Positions 17,879-27,271 of a DNA stretch of 64,000 nucleotides are shown piece by piece. The DNA is taken from contig JANQHX010000034.1 in NCBI GenBank assembly GCA_028282465.1, forward strand, positions 1-64,000, written 5' to 3'. Position 1 is the first letter of the stretch. The number at the start of each line of letters is the position of its first letter. The notes under the pieces were generated by a model that did not search any database, was not told where the DNA came from, and was given only the letters and a program-made list of their open reading frames with translations. The translations under genes and the position numbers were made by a program. The stretch is from Gynuella sp. (GTDB taxonomy: Bacteria > Pseudomonadota > Gammaproteobacteria > Pseudomonadales > Natronospirillaceae).

Positions 17879-19150
17879 TTAAACTGAGTCTGCCGAGTGT
17901 GGGTTGTCCAACCAACTCTTATCCACTGAAAGCGGCGCTGTAAGAGTTAGAAGAAACGCTTTAAGCTGCTTCAATTCATGAGGAAGCAATCTAAGTGGCA
18001 TGATTTCCACATGACGCCCTGATACTGGAACAGCTTTATTGTAATAGGTTAAAACTTCATCTAAGTCTTTAAACTGACCTCGGTGCATATAAGGGGCAGT
18101 CTCTGAAATATTTCTTAGTGTTGGAACCTTCATAGCGCCCAAAATGATAAAATCATCAGCTCTGGCATAGGTTAATTCTGAACAATCTGCATCCTGATAT
18201 TGGCTATAACAGTTAAATTCATCTGCCCTCGCCTGCAAAATACCTGACGCCCGGCCCTTATCCCAAAAAGTGAAAGATCGCGTAACATCTGGTACACCTG
18301 TGGATTGGAAGTCATGATTGGTAAAATTCGAACCATTGTGGCAGTTAATACACCCGGTTTTATCCGCATCAAGAAACAGTTTTAAGCCACCTTTTTCCGA
18401 AGAGTTATAAAGGTGATGGGTGTCTTCGCCTGCTACCAGTGCAGTTGCAAACTCATCGAACTTTGCAGGAGCGGGTTGCATCAGCTTTTCATATTCTGCA
18501 ATGGCAAAACCCAGGTTCACGAACACTTGATTAACTTTATTTTTTTGTTCTTGAGACATGTCTTGCCAGTTTTTCTGCCACTCTTCATTGTTACCGGCAG
18601 GAGTCGCATGATCAGGCAAATCGACTAAATTCGGTATTGGCCCAAATAATTTTTGATAAGGGCTCGCATACTTTGAGATGAAGGTTTGTACATAGTGAGT
18701 TCTATTACTGCCATGCTCCACTGGGCTTTCTAATGGCCCTAATGCTTGAGACCACAGACTGTCTTTACGACCATCCCAAAATAACCATGGGCTTTCAGAT
18801 ATTCCAATAATTGTTGGAGTATGGCGATCGGGAGTGCCTACGCCAGAGCTGGAAATGGCTTCACCATCCGTAAAAAACTTATCAGGTTGGTGGCAAGATG
18901 CGCAGGAAACTTCACCATTGCTGCTGAAGTCTGTATCGAAAAAAACTAGCTGACCTAGTTTAGCGAGCTCATGGTTTACAGCGGGCATACTGGCTTGTTC
19001 GTTTATCGTCATAAGCTTCAGTGTTGCAAGCTCTTCTTCTGACCATTGCAACTCTGTATTTACAAAGCGCTGAGCCAATAACCCCACTGCAACGCCCAAA
19101 ACGATTATTGAGCTTAAAAGAACGGCCAACCTTTTTTGGGAAATAGTCAT
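17879..19150 (-). CDS. Di-haem cytochrome c peroxidase / MauG-family protein
   Basis: The protein has 423 aa, with an N-terminal membrane anchor or signal (about residues 7-27). Two c-type haem sites are seen: CASCH at 83-87 and CINCH at 267-271. The conserved surroundings GQLVFFDTDFSSNGEVSC, the SLW motif and MKVPTLRN place it in the bacterial CCP/MauG superfamily. Members either reduce hydrogen peroxide with electrons from a small cytochrome or oxidise a partner protein. Its partners are probably the YtkA/FixH-like protein encoded 15 bp upstream and the DoxX-like protein encoded 14 bp downstream. Compared with ordinary CCP (about 330 aa) it has an extra ~60-residue insertion (about 170-230) and a Cys-containing loop near 310-325. 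Confidence 0.88.
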   Translation of the reverse strand: MTISQKRLAVLLSSIIVLGVAVGLLAQRFVNTELQWSEEELATLKLMTINEQASMPAVNHELAKLGQLVFFDTDFSSNGEVSCASCHQPDKFFTDGEAISSSGVGTPDRHTPTIIGISESPWLFWDGRKDSLWSQALGPLESPVEHGSNRTHYVQTFISKYASPYQKLFGPIPNLVDLPDHATPAGNNEEWQKNWQDMSQEQKNKVNQVFVNLGFAIAEYEKLMQPAPAKFDEFATALVAGEDTHHLYNSSEKGGLKLFLDADKTGCINCHNGSNFTNHDFQSTGVPDVTRSFTFWDKGRASGILQARADEFNCYSQYQDADCSELTYARADDFIILGAMKVPTLRNISETAPYMHRGQFKDLDEVLTYYNKAVPVSGRHVEIMPLRLLPHELKQLKAFLLTLTAPLSVDKSWLDNPHSADSV

Positions 19151-19165
19151 GACTACCTCGCTAGA

Positions 19166-19591
19166 CTACTGGTGATAAACAAAAAAATCGTATTTTATAA
19201 TTTGCGTTTCCTTGCCTTGTTGAGAGATTTCAAACTCTACAAACCAATCTCCTGGCATTTGAAACTTCATACCCCTTACCCAATAATTACCTGGCATTTG
19301 TCCGGGCTCTACCACTGGAATGGTGGGTAAGCCATGACCATGTGCTTCCATTCCCCCGTTGGGTACAGTGATGGCGAGGTTATCGGCAGGCTCACCATCG
19401 CTGGTTTTAACCTGCAACCGCCAAGAATGAATGCGATTAAATTCAAACTCATTCTTATCGAGAAAGACTGTAAGGTGATAATCGTCATTTGACACCTGGG
19501 CTTTTTGAATACTGTAAGCGTCTGAAGCACTTGCTGACGCTGACAATAACCCTAAAGTTAATACAACTATTAACGACCATAGCTTTTCCAT
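19166..19591 (-). CDS. Exported YtkA/FixH-like protein
   Basis: The protein has 141 aa with a signal peptide (about 1-22). The mature domain has the YtkA/FixH-like pattern: a VFLDKNEFEFNRIHSWRLQV beta region, a GGMEAHGHGLP segment with two histidines, and a closing MPGDWFVEFEI strand. YtkA-like domains occur with copper and cytochrome proteins; the HGHG plus Met residues could bind copper. It is the first gene of the operon with the di-haem protein and the DoxX-like protein. A metal or redox role is an inference from context. Confidence 0.7.
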   Translation of the reverse strand: MEKLWSLIVVLTLGLLSASASASDAYSIQKAQVSNDDYHLTVFLDKNEFEFNRIHSWRLQVKTSDGEPADNLAITVPNGGMEAHGHGLPTIPVVEPGQMPGNYWVRGMKFQMPGDWFVEFEISQQGKETQIIKYDFFVYHQ

Positions 19592-19771
19592 TAAGTCCCC
19601 TTAGATGTTTTTGTTTTGAGTCGGATTGTAATTCGATTGATAGGTCACTCACTGATCGGAGTCAGGTTGTGCACAAGATTTTCTAGCGGCGATTTAGTAT
19701 TGAGCGATTACAAATTGAAAATTAGTCACTTACAGAAATGCAGCACGTAATAGAACACTTAAGTGATACGG

Positions 19772-20401
19772 CTAGATAAGATTAACCTGAGCATTAAAGG
19801 CAATGACGATCCTGTCGTTATCACCTTGATAAGGTAAGGCCGAATGTTTGAGATATGAAGGAAAAATCACTAATTGGCCCTCAACTGGTGCTACATCCCA
19901 GATACCTGTGGAGTTTAAATACTGTGAGCCTGCATCAAGGTAATGGTCTGAGCAGATTCTAGGATCATAAAACCTATTAATACCATTTCTAGATTCGAAA
20001 TCTGCATCACCTATGTCTAAGTAATAGATTCCACACCAAGAACAATTGGGGTGGGAGTGTGCATCATGATAACCACCAGACTCTGTTATATGACACCAAG
20101 ACTCAGTGATGATTGCTGAAGCGGTTGCTTCTTCCGGCCAGAAATGTTGATTAACATCTGTTGCCACAGTTGCAATCATTTCTTCAAAAAAAGCTCTGAG
20201 TTCTTGAACATGCTTATCAAGGTTATCCAACAAACTGAGATCGCTTTCATATAAAGATTTCTTCGCAGTGACAGCAACCTCACTCTCTATTTCGGCAGTT
20301 TTTTGGTCTCGTAATTGACAAAGAAAATCAATGAGTGGGTTTTTAACTCTATTATGAATAGGCACATTGCTAATGTATAAAGGGGTATCCCAAACGGACA
20401 C
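19772..20401 (-). CDS. Putative 2OG-Fe(II) oxygenase, TIGR02466 family
   Basis: The protein has 209 aa. The C-terminal half has the features of the TIGR02466 / PF13759 putative 2OG-Fe(II) oxygenases: GYHDAHSHPNCSWCGIYYLD with the iron-binding histidine region, then GQLVIFPSYLKHSALPY with the distal His, and an Arg (DRIVIAFNAQ) that would bind 2-oxoglutarate. Cytoplasmic. The substrate is unknown; relatives are abundant in marine bacteria and cyanophages. The TPR lipoprotein gene lies 44 bp upstream on the same strand and may be co-transcribed. Confidence 0.8.
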   Translation of the reverse strand: MSVWDTPLYISNVPIHNRVKNPLIDFLCQLRDQKTAEIESEVAVTAKKSLYESDLSLLDNLDKHVQELRAFFEEMIATVATDVNQHFWPEEATASAIITESWCHITESGGYHDAHSHPNCSWCGIYYLDIGDADFESRNGINRFYDPRICSDHYLDAGSQYLNSTGIWDVAPVEGQLVIFPSYLKHSALPYQGDNDRIVIAFNAQVNLI

Positions 20402-20445
20402 CGCCTCTATTGTCAGTTCTGCATCTTCAATTTGCTGGCTCAGAA

Positions 20446-21402
20446 TTATTTACCTAATTGTTTGGCAAGATTATCAGCATTGGTCTGGAGTGCAGTAATT
20501 TTAACTAAGGCATTTTCATATCGACGTTTTGTGTCTCGTTCCATTGCACTAGCCATCATGTCATGCGCCTTGTCGTAATCACCGTTCATGGCTAATGCCA
20601 AAGCATAATTGTACCAAACAGAAGAGTCGCCCATGTCGGTCTCAGTTGCCGCTTCAAAGTAAGGCAATGCTTCTATTAGTTGATTATCTAATAGCAGTTC
20701 AATGGCTTTTTCAGAGTTGCCATCTTTGTTTCTTTCAAACCTAAGCTTTTCACTAACTGTGTAAGGAGTAATTTCCTGAACCATTGAAGCCAATGATTCT
20801 TCCAGAACTTTACCTAACAACTCGTCCTTACTTTTAACCTTTGGCCGTCTATCTACACCACCGCCAGCGTCGGAAGCCGCCTCACTGACTCTCAAGCGAT
20901 GTATACTCTTACCGGTTTCTAAATCAACGACTACAAGCTGACCTTTGGCATCAGCTTTCGCTGAGGTTCGGTATCTGGTCACGGTATCGCCATCAGCATT
21001 GGTTGACTTGGAACTTTCTTTTCTGATGTCGTAATCAGTGTCTAAATAGCCGATGAGAATTGCCTGTGCGGAAGTGACTTCTGATAATGCACTCAGGGTG
21101 TTTTTGGACAATACTGTGGTCTCTTTTGAAAAGCCTTCAAGTCTTAAATCTATGTCAGGCCCAGCGTCCACCTCATACCGACCGCCAGACTCAATGGCAG
21201 CTAACAGTTGGTCACTGATCTCATCACCATCTTTGCCTTTAAGGCTTGTTACCGCCAAAGTTTCAACCCCTGGTAAGTCTGTTTTGGCTGCATAAACCAC
21301 ATCGAAGTTCACAGGGATACCCGTGACCGCTGTGATAGGTGAGTTACTGCTACAACCTATGACTGCTAATGACAGAACAGTACTCAAAAGTGCTTTTTTC
21401 AT
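20446..21402 (-). CDS. Lipoprotein with CsgG-like and TPR regions
   Basis: The start at 21402 gives a proper lipoprotein signal with lipobox VIGC near residue 17 and an AAGG ribosome site; a longer frame upstream has no support. The product has 318 aa. The middle part (FDVVYAAKTD ... ILIGYLDTDYDIR) resembles the CsgG-type fold seen in outer-membrane secretion lipoproteins. The C-terminal ~80 residues contain TPR-like helices (IEALPYFEAATETDMGDSSVWYNYALALAMNGDYDKA...). It is probably an outer-membrane or periplasmic scaffold. It follows the EamA transporter gene by 17 bp. Function unknown. Confidence 0.7.
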   Translation of the reverse strand: MKKALLSTVLSLAVIGCSSNSPITAVTGIPVNFDVVYAAKTDLPGVETLAVTSLKGKDGDEISDQLLAAIESGGRYEVDAGPDIDLRLEGFSKETTVLSKNTLSALSEVTSAQAILIGYLDTDYDIRKESSKSTNADGDTVTRYRTSAKADAKGQLVVVDLETGKSIHRLRVSEAASDAGGGVDRRPKVKSKDELLGKVLEESLASMVQEITPYTVSEKLRFERNKDGNSEKAIELLLDNQLIEALPYFEAATETDMGDSSVWYNYALALAMNGDYDKAHDMMASAMERDTKRRYENALVKITALQTNADNLAKQLGK

Positions 21403-21419
21403 GAAAATAATAACCTTGA

Positions 21420-22322
21420 TTAAGTGGAAGCCTTGCTGTTTGAAGCAAATTGTTTGTGGGCGATAGTTAACCAAATTCCGATTCCAATTAGTATACCGCC
21501 CAATAAATGATAAGCCTGAAGTTTTTCACCTAAGAATAATATGGCGAGTGCAGCGCCGAAAAAAGGCATCAGATGGGTATATTGACCAGCCACATCAGCG
21601 CCTAAATGTTTAATGCCATAATTCCAACCCAGATACGCTAATAGGGATGGAAATAGCGCAACATAGCCTACTGACCAATAGGCTTTTGAATTCCAGCTGA
21701 TGTTTTCTACCCCTGGCAAGAATAGAAATAAAGGCCAAAGAAACAGCATACCCAATGTAACTGTGCTGGCTAGAAATACTGGCGCGGATAGTTCGCTGGG
21801 CCGATACCTTAGAAAGATCGAATAAAACGACCAATCAATTACCGCGATTAACACCCATAAATCACCTTGGTTAAAAGACAAGTCTAATAAAACTTGAATA
21901 TCCAGCTGCGTCAGAATCACTAAGACCCCAATAAATGACAATAAGACACCGATCAACTGACCAACACCAATCGAAGCCCCCCAGAACAGCTTCAATAGAA
22001 TGATAATCATGATAGGAATAAGGGAATTCAACAGAGTGCCATTAGTTGCAGTAGTATGTTGCAACCCTATGTAGGCAAGGGTGTTGAATGCAGTAACACT
22101 GGTTAAGGCAAGCAAACTAAGAATGGGTAAATGCTTAAAAATAAGATGCCTCTGCTTCCAAACCGGACCAGCAACAAAGGGAACCATCAGCAACCAAGCT
22201 AGCTGCCATCGCCAAAATGAAAAGCTAATGGGGTCAAACTGTTGTACTACGTCTCGACCAACCACAAAGTTTCCAGCCCAGAACAAAGGTGGAAGAACAA
22301 GCACAAAATAGGCGGGGTGCAT
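21420..22322 (-). CDS. EamA/DMT-family transporter
   Basis: The protein has 300 aa and about ten membrane helices in two repeated EamA units. PPLFWAGNFVVGRDVV at the N-terminus and PFFGAALAILFLGE in the second half are typical of the drug/metabolite transporter superfamily. These inner-membrane proteins export amino acids, nucleosides or other small metabolites; the substrate cannot be assigned. The start is an ATG at 22322. It may be co-transcribed with the lipoprotein gene 17 bp downstream. Confidence 0.88.
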   Translation of the reverse strand: MHPAYFVLVLPPLFWAGNFVVGRDVVQQFDPISFSFWRWQLAWLLMVPFVAGPVWKQRHLIFKHLPILSLLALTSVTAFNTLAYIGLQHTTATNGTLLNSLIPIMIIILLKLFWGASIGVGQLIGVLLSFIGVLVILTQLDIQVLLDLSFNQGDLWVLIAVIDWSFYSIFLRYRPSELSAPVFLASTVTLGMLFLWPLFLFLPGVENISWNSKAYWSVGYVALFPSLLAYLGWNYGIKHLGADVAGQYTHLMPFFGAALAILFLGEKLQAYHLLGGILIGIGIWLTIAHKQFASNSKAST

Positions 22323-22590
22323 TAAAACTCTCTAGGGCCGGAAAAACTGAAGCATTCTACTTAAAAAAGCCTTCAATTCCGATGGTCATTTCGCCTCCAC
22401 CATTGGTCTTTTTTCAAACAACAAAACAGTTCAAGCCGTTCTGTCACATGAACCCACTCACAAAAACCGGCCTAGTTTGAGAAATACAGTCTTCTGTTTA
22501 GGAAAACCATTGAGTTGACCAAATTACCCAATATGTTGATCAAAGTCTTGCTCAGGATTAGCAAGCATATGATTCCTTAAGGAGGAAATT

Positions 22591-24042
22591 ATGTCGCTCA
22601 TTAGTTCCACTCGAAAACTGCTTGCAGCCGCAGCCTTGTTAACGGTTGCGTTTAGCTCAGCAGCAGTCGATCTCGATAATGGCAATGCCGCCATTGAGAC
22701 TGTAATCCCCACTGCCGTTATTGGCATTTTCGACACCTCACCCAACTCAGGGGATGCTACCCTAGTTCTTAGATTTACCACCATGATCACAAATGGATGG
22801 TTTGACGCGGTAGCCCCTTACCATGAAACCGCTATTGGTGTTTATTCAGACCTCGGTCGACGTCCGGCTGGTGAAGCCACCAATCGCAATCTCAACATCG
22901 CTATTCTTCATGCGTCGTATCATGTTTTGGATGGCTTATTCCCTAAGTTTAATTCGGTATGGCGAGACATGCTGATAAACGAGGGCTTAGACCCAGATAA
23001 CCTCACTACCGACCTCACTACGCCAGAGGGTATAGGCAACATGGCTGGCAAAGCCGTGATATCGGCGAGGCTAAATGATGGTATGAATCAATTGGGGAAT
23101 GAAAAAGGTGTTCAATATCATCAAGCACCCTATTCTGACTATACCGGCTTCAGACCTGCCAATGATGCATATGTTTTGAAGCATCCATCAAAATGGCAGC
23201 CTGCGATCATTACTCAGGGTAAGGGGCTGTTCCAAGTACAGCAGTTTGTGACACCACAATTGCGGCATGTTGAACCTTATTTCATCAAAAACATTCATCG
23301 CTTCAGATCACCAAAACCCATCCAAAGCCAGATTCAAAACTATGAGCTTTATAAAATGCAAGCAGATGAAGTGCTAGAGGCTTCGGCTAATTTAACTGAA
23401 GAACAAATGATGATCGCTGAGTTGTTCGATCATAAAATTTTTAGTCTTGGTTTCTCTGGAGTCTATGCCACTCAAGTGAAACAACTGGGCATCATGGAAA
23501 CCGTACACTACGAATTTCTAACCAATGTTGCTGCCTTTGATACCTCGATTGTTATATGGAAAGAAAAACACAGACATAACGCAGTTCGCCCACACAGTGC
23601 CATTGAATACATTTATGGAGACTTACCAGTGACCGCATGGGGTGGTGCTGAAGAAGGTACAGTTTTTGATTTGCCCGCCAGCCAGTGGACAAGCTATTTA
23701 CCCGTTGCTGACCACCCTGAATATCCTTCAGCTACGGCCAGTTTCTGTGCAGCCCATGCTCAAACCAGTAGGTTATTTTTGGGTACTGACGAGTTGAATT
23801 GGAGCAACATGTATCCTGCTGGAAGCTCTAGGTTTTATTCAGGAACCTTACCTAGCCAAGACATCATGGTAACGTTTGACACCTGGACTGATCTTGAAAC
23901 CAGATGTGGTTTGAGCCGCTACTGGGGAGGGGTACATTTCTTGCCGTCTATACCTGCCGGGCAAGAACTCGGTCATAGAATTGCAAATAAAGCCTACAAA
24001 TTTGTATCCAGAAAAATAAAAGGGAAAAGAAATAAACACTAA
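22591..24042 (+). CDS. Exported vanadium-haloperoxidase/PAP2-superfamily protein lacking the PSGH histidine
   Basis: The protein has 483 aa with a signal peptide (about 1-25) and an excellent AAGGAGG ribosome site. The C-terminal half carries the vanadate/phosphate pocket pattern of the PAP2/vanadium haloperoxidase family. Motif 1 is a Lys/Arg stretch ending in RP (KEKHRHNAVRP, 324-334), motif 2 is DHPEYPSATAS (374-384) and motif 3 is SRYWGGVHF (442-450), with His449 as the likely metal-ligand histidine. In known haloperoxidases motif 2 reads PSGH and its His is the acid-base residue; here PSAT occupies the place. So it may be a phosphatase-like, altered or non-halogenating member. Periplasmic or secreted. 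Monocistronic. Confidence 0.75.
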   Translation: MSLISSTRKLLAAAALLTVAFSSAAVDLDNGNAAIETVIPTAVIGIFDTSPNSGDATLVLRFTTMITNGWFDAVAPYHETAIGVYSDLGRRPAGEATNRNLNIAILHASYHVLDGLFPKFNSVWRDMLINEGLDPDNLTTDLTTPEGIGNMAGKAVISARLNDGMNQLGNEKGVQYHQAPYSDYTGFRPANDAYVLKHPSKWQPAIITQGKGLFQVQQFVTPQLRHVEPYFIKNIHRFRSPKPIQSQIQNYELYKMQADEVLEASANLTEEQMMIAELFDHKIFSLGFSGVYATQVKQLGIMETVHYEFLTNVAAFDTSIVIWKEKHRHNAVRPHSAIEYIYGDLPVTAWGGAEEGTVFDLPASQWTSYLPVADHPEYPSATASFCAAHAQTSRLFLGTDELNWSNMYPAGSSRFYSGTLPSQDIMVTFDTWTDLETRCGLSRYWGGVHFLPSIPAGQELGHRIANKAYKFVSRKIKGKRNKH

Positions 24043-24111
24043 GTTGTTTTTAAATCACATAATGAAAAAAGTCACTTAATAAAAATTTGAAGGATAAACA
24101 GTGCGCGGCAT

Positions 24112-24134
24112 TTTATGTCGCGCAGAATAGAATT
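24112..24134. other. GC-rich hairpin downstream of the haloperoxidase-like gene
   Basis: TGCGCGGCAT-TTT-ATGTCGCGCA forms a 10-position stem (one G-U pair) with a three-base loop, in an otherwise AT-rich gap. A T run appears only about 10 bases later on the plus strand. It may be a poor terminator or a 3'-end processing structure. Confidence 0.5.
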
Positions 24135-24218
24135 CTTTTTTATAGAAACAGGTTTATTTGAGATAACGCATCTTTATGAAATACAATGAATGCTCGTTTT
24201 TAAGGTGAATTTGAAACC

Positions 24219-24644
24219 ATGCAAAGAAAATGGATTGAACGTTTTTTTCAAATGGCTGAACTAGTGGCCTCTTGGAGTAAAGACCCAAGTACTCAAGTAG
24301 GTGCAGTGATTACTGAAAACAATCGTGTTGTTTCCTTAGGCTTTAATGGTTACCCCCATGGGGTTGGAGATTCTGCAGATCAAGATGATCGTGAGTTAAA
24401 ACTATTAAAAACCATTCATGCAGAAGAAAATGCCATTCTTTACGCTAAAAGAGACCTGTCAGGCTGTGAGATTTTTGTAACGCATTTCCCTTGCCCAAAC
24501 TGTGCAGCAAAAATTATACAAACCGGCTTAAGCGTGGTTCATTGCAAAGCACAGAATGAAGACTACATGAGCCGTTGGGGAGAAAAAATTAAAATCAGTG
24601 AAGACATGTTTAATGATGCAGGGGTGGAAGTGAATTGGGTTTAG
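24219..24644 (+). CDS. Deoxycytidylate deaminase
   Basis: The protein has 141 aa. It carries the zinc-dependent cytidine/dCMP deaminase motifs: HAEENA at 67-72 (zinc His and catalytic Glu) and PCPNC at 91-95 (two zinc Cys). The extra N-terminal SKDPSTQVGAVI segment is typical of dCMP deaminases (ComEB family) rather than tRNA or guanine deaminases. It converts dCMP to dUMP for thymidylate synthesis in the cytoplasm. Monocistronic. Confidence 0.9.
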   Translation: MQRKWIERFFQMAELVASWSKDPSTQVGAVITENNRVVSLGFNGYPHGVGDSADQDDRELKLLKTIHAEENAILYAKRDLSGCEIFVTHFPCPNCAAKIIQTGLSVVHCKAQNEDYMSRWGEKIKISEDMFNDAGVEVNWV

Positions 24645-24674
24645 AAACCCCGATAGCGTAAAATAAAGTGCTCA

Positions 24675-25223
24675 TTAGCATGCACACGATTGCCCCTGTA
24701 AGTTTAACAAAGCCTGTTCCTTACTTCTTATCCCTACTTCGAGCAGGCTTTCAACAAAACTAGAATGAGAGTTACATTCGATACCACTGTTAAGTGGGCC
24801 AAAGTATTCCAGCCACCCCTTTTTATTGATAATAACTACCGCAGTCACACTAGGTATCAACTTCGCTTGTTTGGGCGTAAGGTTTTGGAATGACTGAAGC
24901 TGAATTGAATGCTCTGGAAACTTAGACACTAGTTGTTGTAAATGATCTTCTTGATAGCGATTACACCGACAACCAAGCTTTTGAATAACTATGGCGGTTT
25001 TGATTGAATTTTTGTCTACCAAGGGCGTGAACTCTGTCTCCAGTGCAGCAATCAATTCTTCTGAATTTTGAAATTCATTTTGTAGATTAAAGTTTTTATC
25101 AAAAACCCTTAGATCATTAGTATTTAGTACCCAGAATGAAGCCACTGCCCAAATGAATAGGCAGCAAATAAGAATGACCGGTACTTTCTGTTTCGGTTGT
25201 ATTAGTTCTCTAAGTAAACTCAA
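24675..25223 (-). CDS. Membrane-anchored thioredoxin-fold protein (DUF6436-like)
   Basis: The protein has 182 aa. One membrane helix (about residues 15-33) is followed by a periplasmic domain with a thioredoxin-like layout, including GCRCNRYQ near 84 where an active-site loop would be, a VTAVVIINKKG strand and a closing GQSCAC tail. The cysteine pairs are CxC rather than CxxC. It resembles the DUF6436 group of unknown function. A redox role in the envelope is possible but not shown. Confidence 0.6.
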   Translation of the reverse strand: MSLLRELIQPKQKVPVILICCLFIWAVASFWVLNTNDLRVFDKNFNLQNEFQNSEELIAALETEFTPLVDKNSIKTAIVIQKLGCRCNRYQEDHLQQLVSKFPEHSIQLQSFQNLTPKQAKLIPSVTAVVIINKKGWLEYFGPLNSGIECNSHSSFVESLLEVGIRSKEQALLNLQGQSCAC

Positions 25224-25315
25224 CAGCTAGCCCAACTGATTTAGGTATTCATTGAAAAAAAAGATAATTAGTAAATCCAGATAGTCGTTATGATACATCG
25301 CATCAAACAAAAAAA

Positions 25316-26260
25316 TTAGTAGCCTTTATTAAAATCAACACATGGCGGAATCATGCCTGTTTGCCTATATTCACGGATGTTTTTTGCAACGACCTTACTG
25401 GCAGTGACAGGCTGAGTATGGGCCGATATATGAGGCAAAATACTCACTCTAGGGTGCCCCCAATAAACGTGATCATTAGGCAATGGCTCTTGGTGAAAGA
25501 CATCCAATACCGCATGATTCACCTGTTTGGAATCTAACGCTTTCAACAAATCGGTATCGGAAATCAAACTACCTCGACCGAAGTTAATAACACTGACGCC
25601 AGTCTTACAATTGGCAAAGAATTTTGCATCCATTAAATGAAAGGTGTCTTGAGTCGATGGTAACAGGCCAACAATAATATCTGCTTCAGAGGTTGCTTGT
25701 TTTAATCCCTGAGCGCCCGAGTAACAACTTACACCCTCCACCTGCTTTTCGCTACGACTCCAGCCACTAACATTAAAACCATTATCCAACAGACGTTTTG
25801 CTGTCGCCTGACCTAATTGACCCAAACCTAGAATACAAATATTTGCCTCTCCAGCTGACTTATAAGGTAAGGGCTGCCAATCTTTTTTCTGCTGGAATGT
25901 TTGATAATCCAGAAAACGCCTGTGTATGAATAAGCTCCAGGTTAATACTGCTTCTGACATTGTATCTGTTAATGCCGGATCTATAAGCCTAACCAGTTTT
26001 AATTCAGAACCCGAGAATTTTTCAATGAGTTTTTCAACACCGGCCCAAACACTGTGCACCCAGATCAGGTTGGGTAACTGTGATAGATCTTGAGGATCTG
26101 GATTAGCAACTACAGCTATTTCAACTTGGTTTTTATCAGACTCATTTAAATGCTGTAGTGGCTGAAAATTTTCATCGGGTAGATGCTTACGCAGATGGAA
26201 CAACCAATCCTGAAGTTCATCTTCATCTAATTGACCAATTACGGGTATGGGCCTAGTCAT
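25316..26260 (-). CDS. Glyoxylate/hydroxypyruvate reductase A-like dehydrogenase
   Basis: The protein has 314 aa and belongs to the D-isomer-specific 2-hydroxyacid dehydrogenase family. The NAD(P)-binding motif ILGLGQLGQATAK lies near 145, VINFGRGSLI near 225 holds the substrate-side region, and HPRVSILPHISAHT near 275 carries the catalytic His. The lack of a long catalytic N-domain insertion and the overall length fit GhrA, which reduces glyoxylate and hydroxypyruvate with NADPH. Cytoplasmic. Monocistronic. Confidence 0.85.
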   Translation of the reverse strand: MTRPIPVIGQLDEDELQDWLFHLRKHLPDENFQPLQHLNESDKNQVEIAVVANPDPQDLSQLPNLIWVHSVWAGVEKLIEKFSGSELKLVRLIDPALTDTMSEAVLTWSLFIHRRFLDYQTFQQKKDWQPLPYKSAGEANICILGLGQLGQATAKRLLDNGFNVSGWSRSEKQVEGVSCYSGAQGLKQATSEADIIVGLLPSTQDTFHLMDAKFFANCKTGVSVINFGRGSLISDTDLLKALDSKQVNHAVLDVFHQEPLPNDHVYWGHPRVSILPHISAHTQPVTASKVVAKNIREYRQTGMIPPCVDFNKGY

Positions 26261-26442
26261 TTTGGTAAGTCCTTATGTTTGTTAGTAGCTTACCGGAATT
26301 TGAATAGGGATATTAATTGTTATTCAGAATAATCATTATATTCCAGCGAACAAAAATAAAATCTTCTGATTGAGGGCAATGACAATTTAAGGCTAGCGGC
26401 AATGTTGGGCTTTATACTAAATGACTTGAGTAGGTTTTGTTT

Positions 26443-26470
26443 AAAAAGGCCTCAGGCTAAATCCTGAGGC
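26443..26470 (-). terminator. Rho-independent terminator of the spondin-domain gene
   Basis: A perfect 8 bp stem (GCCTCAGG / CCTGAGGC) at 26449-26470 is followed on the minus strand by five T, 31 bp past the stop codon. Confidence 0.85.
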
Positions 26471-26501
26471 AAATTACAGAGGGAGTCTTGCGGGGTAATT
26501 A

Positions 26502-27155
26502 TTAGTTTGCTCTTACAACAATCTTCGCTACCGGGCCTTGCCATTGATAGGCTTTCACGCTCAGATCTGCTTCGCCATGAATACCTGGTGCTGGGTAGAC
26601 ATAGCCTTCGCCAGCGTCTTCAGGTGAAAATGGTGAACCGCCACATTGAGGCCCAGGAATGGTCGCACAGGTTTCAGTATTGGTTTCGGTTCCCGCATCA
26701 TATGCAGAAGCAAGATAAGTGATACCACCACGGAAAGGAAATCGCTTGCCTTGCAACGCAACAAATGTGTCATTAGTAGGCAAAAGCATGGCAGCAATAC
26801 TGAGCACATCCCAACGACCGGCAGTTAATTGCAAATCAACTGTTTCACCAGGCCCAAGCAGCCCTGTTGATTGAGTGACGGTGTTGGCTAAACCAGATTG
26901 GTAAATTAACTCAGACAAAGGTGCAACATCACCACCTTCCGCCATTGCACCAATCTCATCTGAAGCTTCTTCACCTATAGTAAATGTTTTTAAGAATCGA
27001 CTGTGGCTAGCAGCCAATACCGGCGTAAAATATACGCCTTTTGTGATGTTCGTAATAGAAACTGTGTAACTTCTTTCTTTTTGATAGAAGTCTGCATGTG
27101 CAAAGCTTCCAGAGAAAATAACGCTTACTGCTAAAAAATATTTTATAAGTTTCAT
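26502..27155 (-). CDS. Exported spondin-domain protein
   Basis: The protein has 217 aa with a signal peptide ending near SFAHA (residue 21). The mature chain is one spondin_N domain, recognised by YTVSITNITKGVYFTPVLAASH at the start and by GLLGPGETVDLQL in the middle; in the family this fold binds metal. It has a Cys pair region (ETCATIPGPQCGG) that may form a disulfide. Bacterial spondin proteins are exported and of unknown role; some are near redox or phenol-degradation genes. Monocistronic with its own terminator. Confidence 0.82.
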   Translation of the reverse strand: MKLIKYFLAVSVIFSGSFAHADFYQKERSYTVSITNITKGVYFTPVLAASHSRFLKTFTIGEEASDEIGAMAEGGDVAPLSELIYQSGLANTVTQSTGLLGPGETVDLQLTAGRWDVLSIAAMLLPTNDTFVALQGKRFPFRGGITYLASAYDAGTETNTETCATIPGPQCGGSPFSPEDAGEGYVYPAPGIHGEADLSVKAYQWQGPVAKIVVRAN

Positions 27156-27271
27156 AATATTGTCCTGAGAAAAATTGCTGAGGTCGCATCAATTTGCAAG
27201 AGCAAGATACGCCCTCAGGCAACGAAAAGTTTCACAGAACTATCACGAATGAATCATAATTTATTAGCGAT

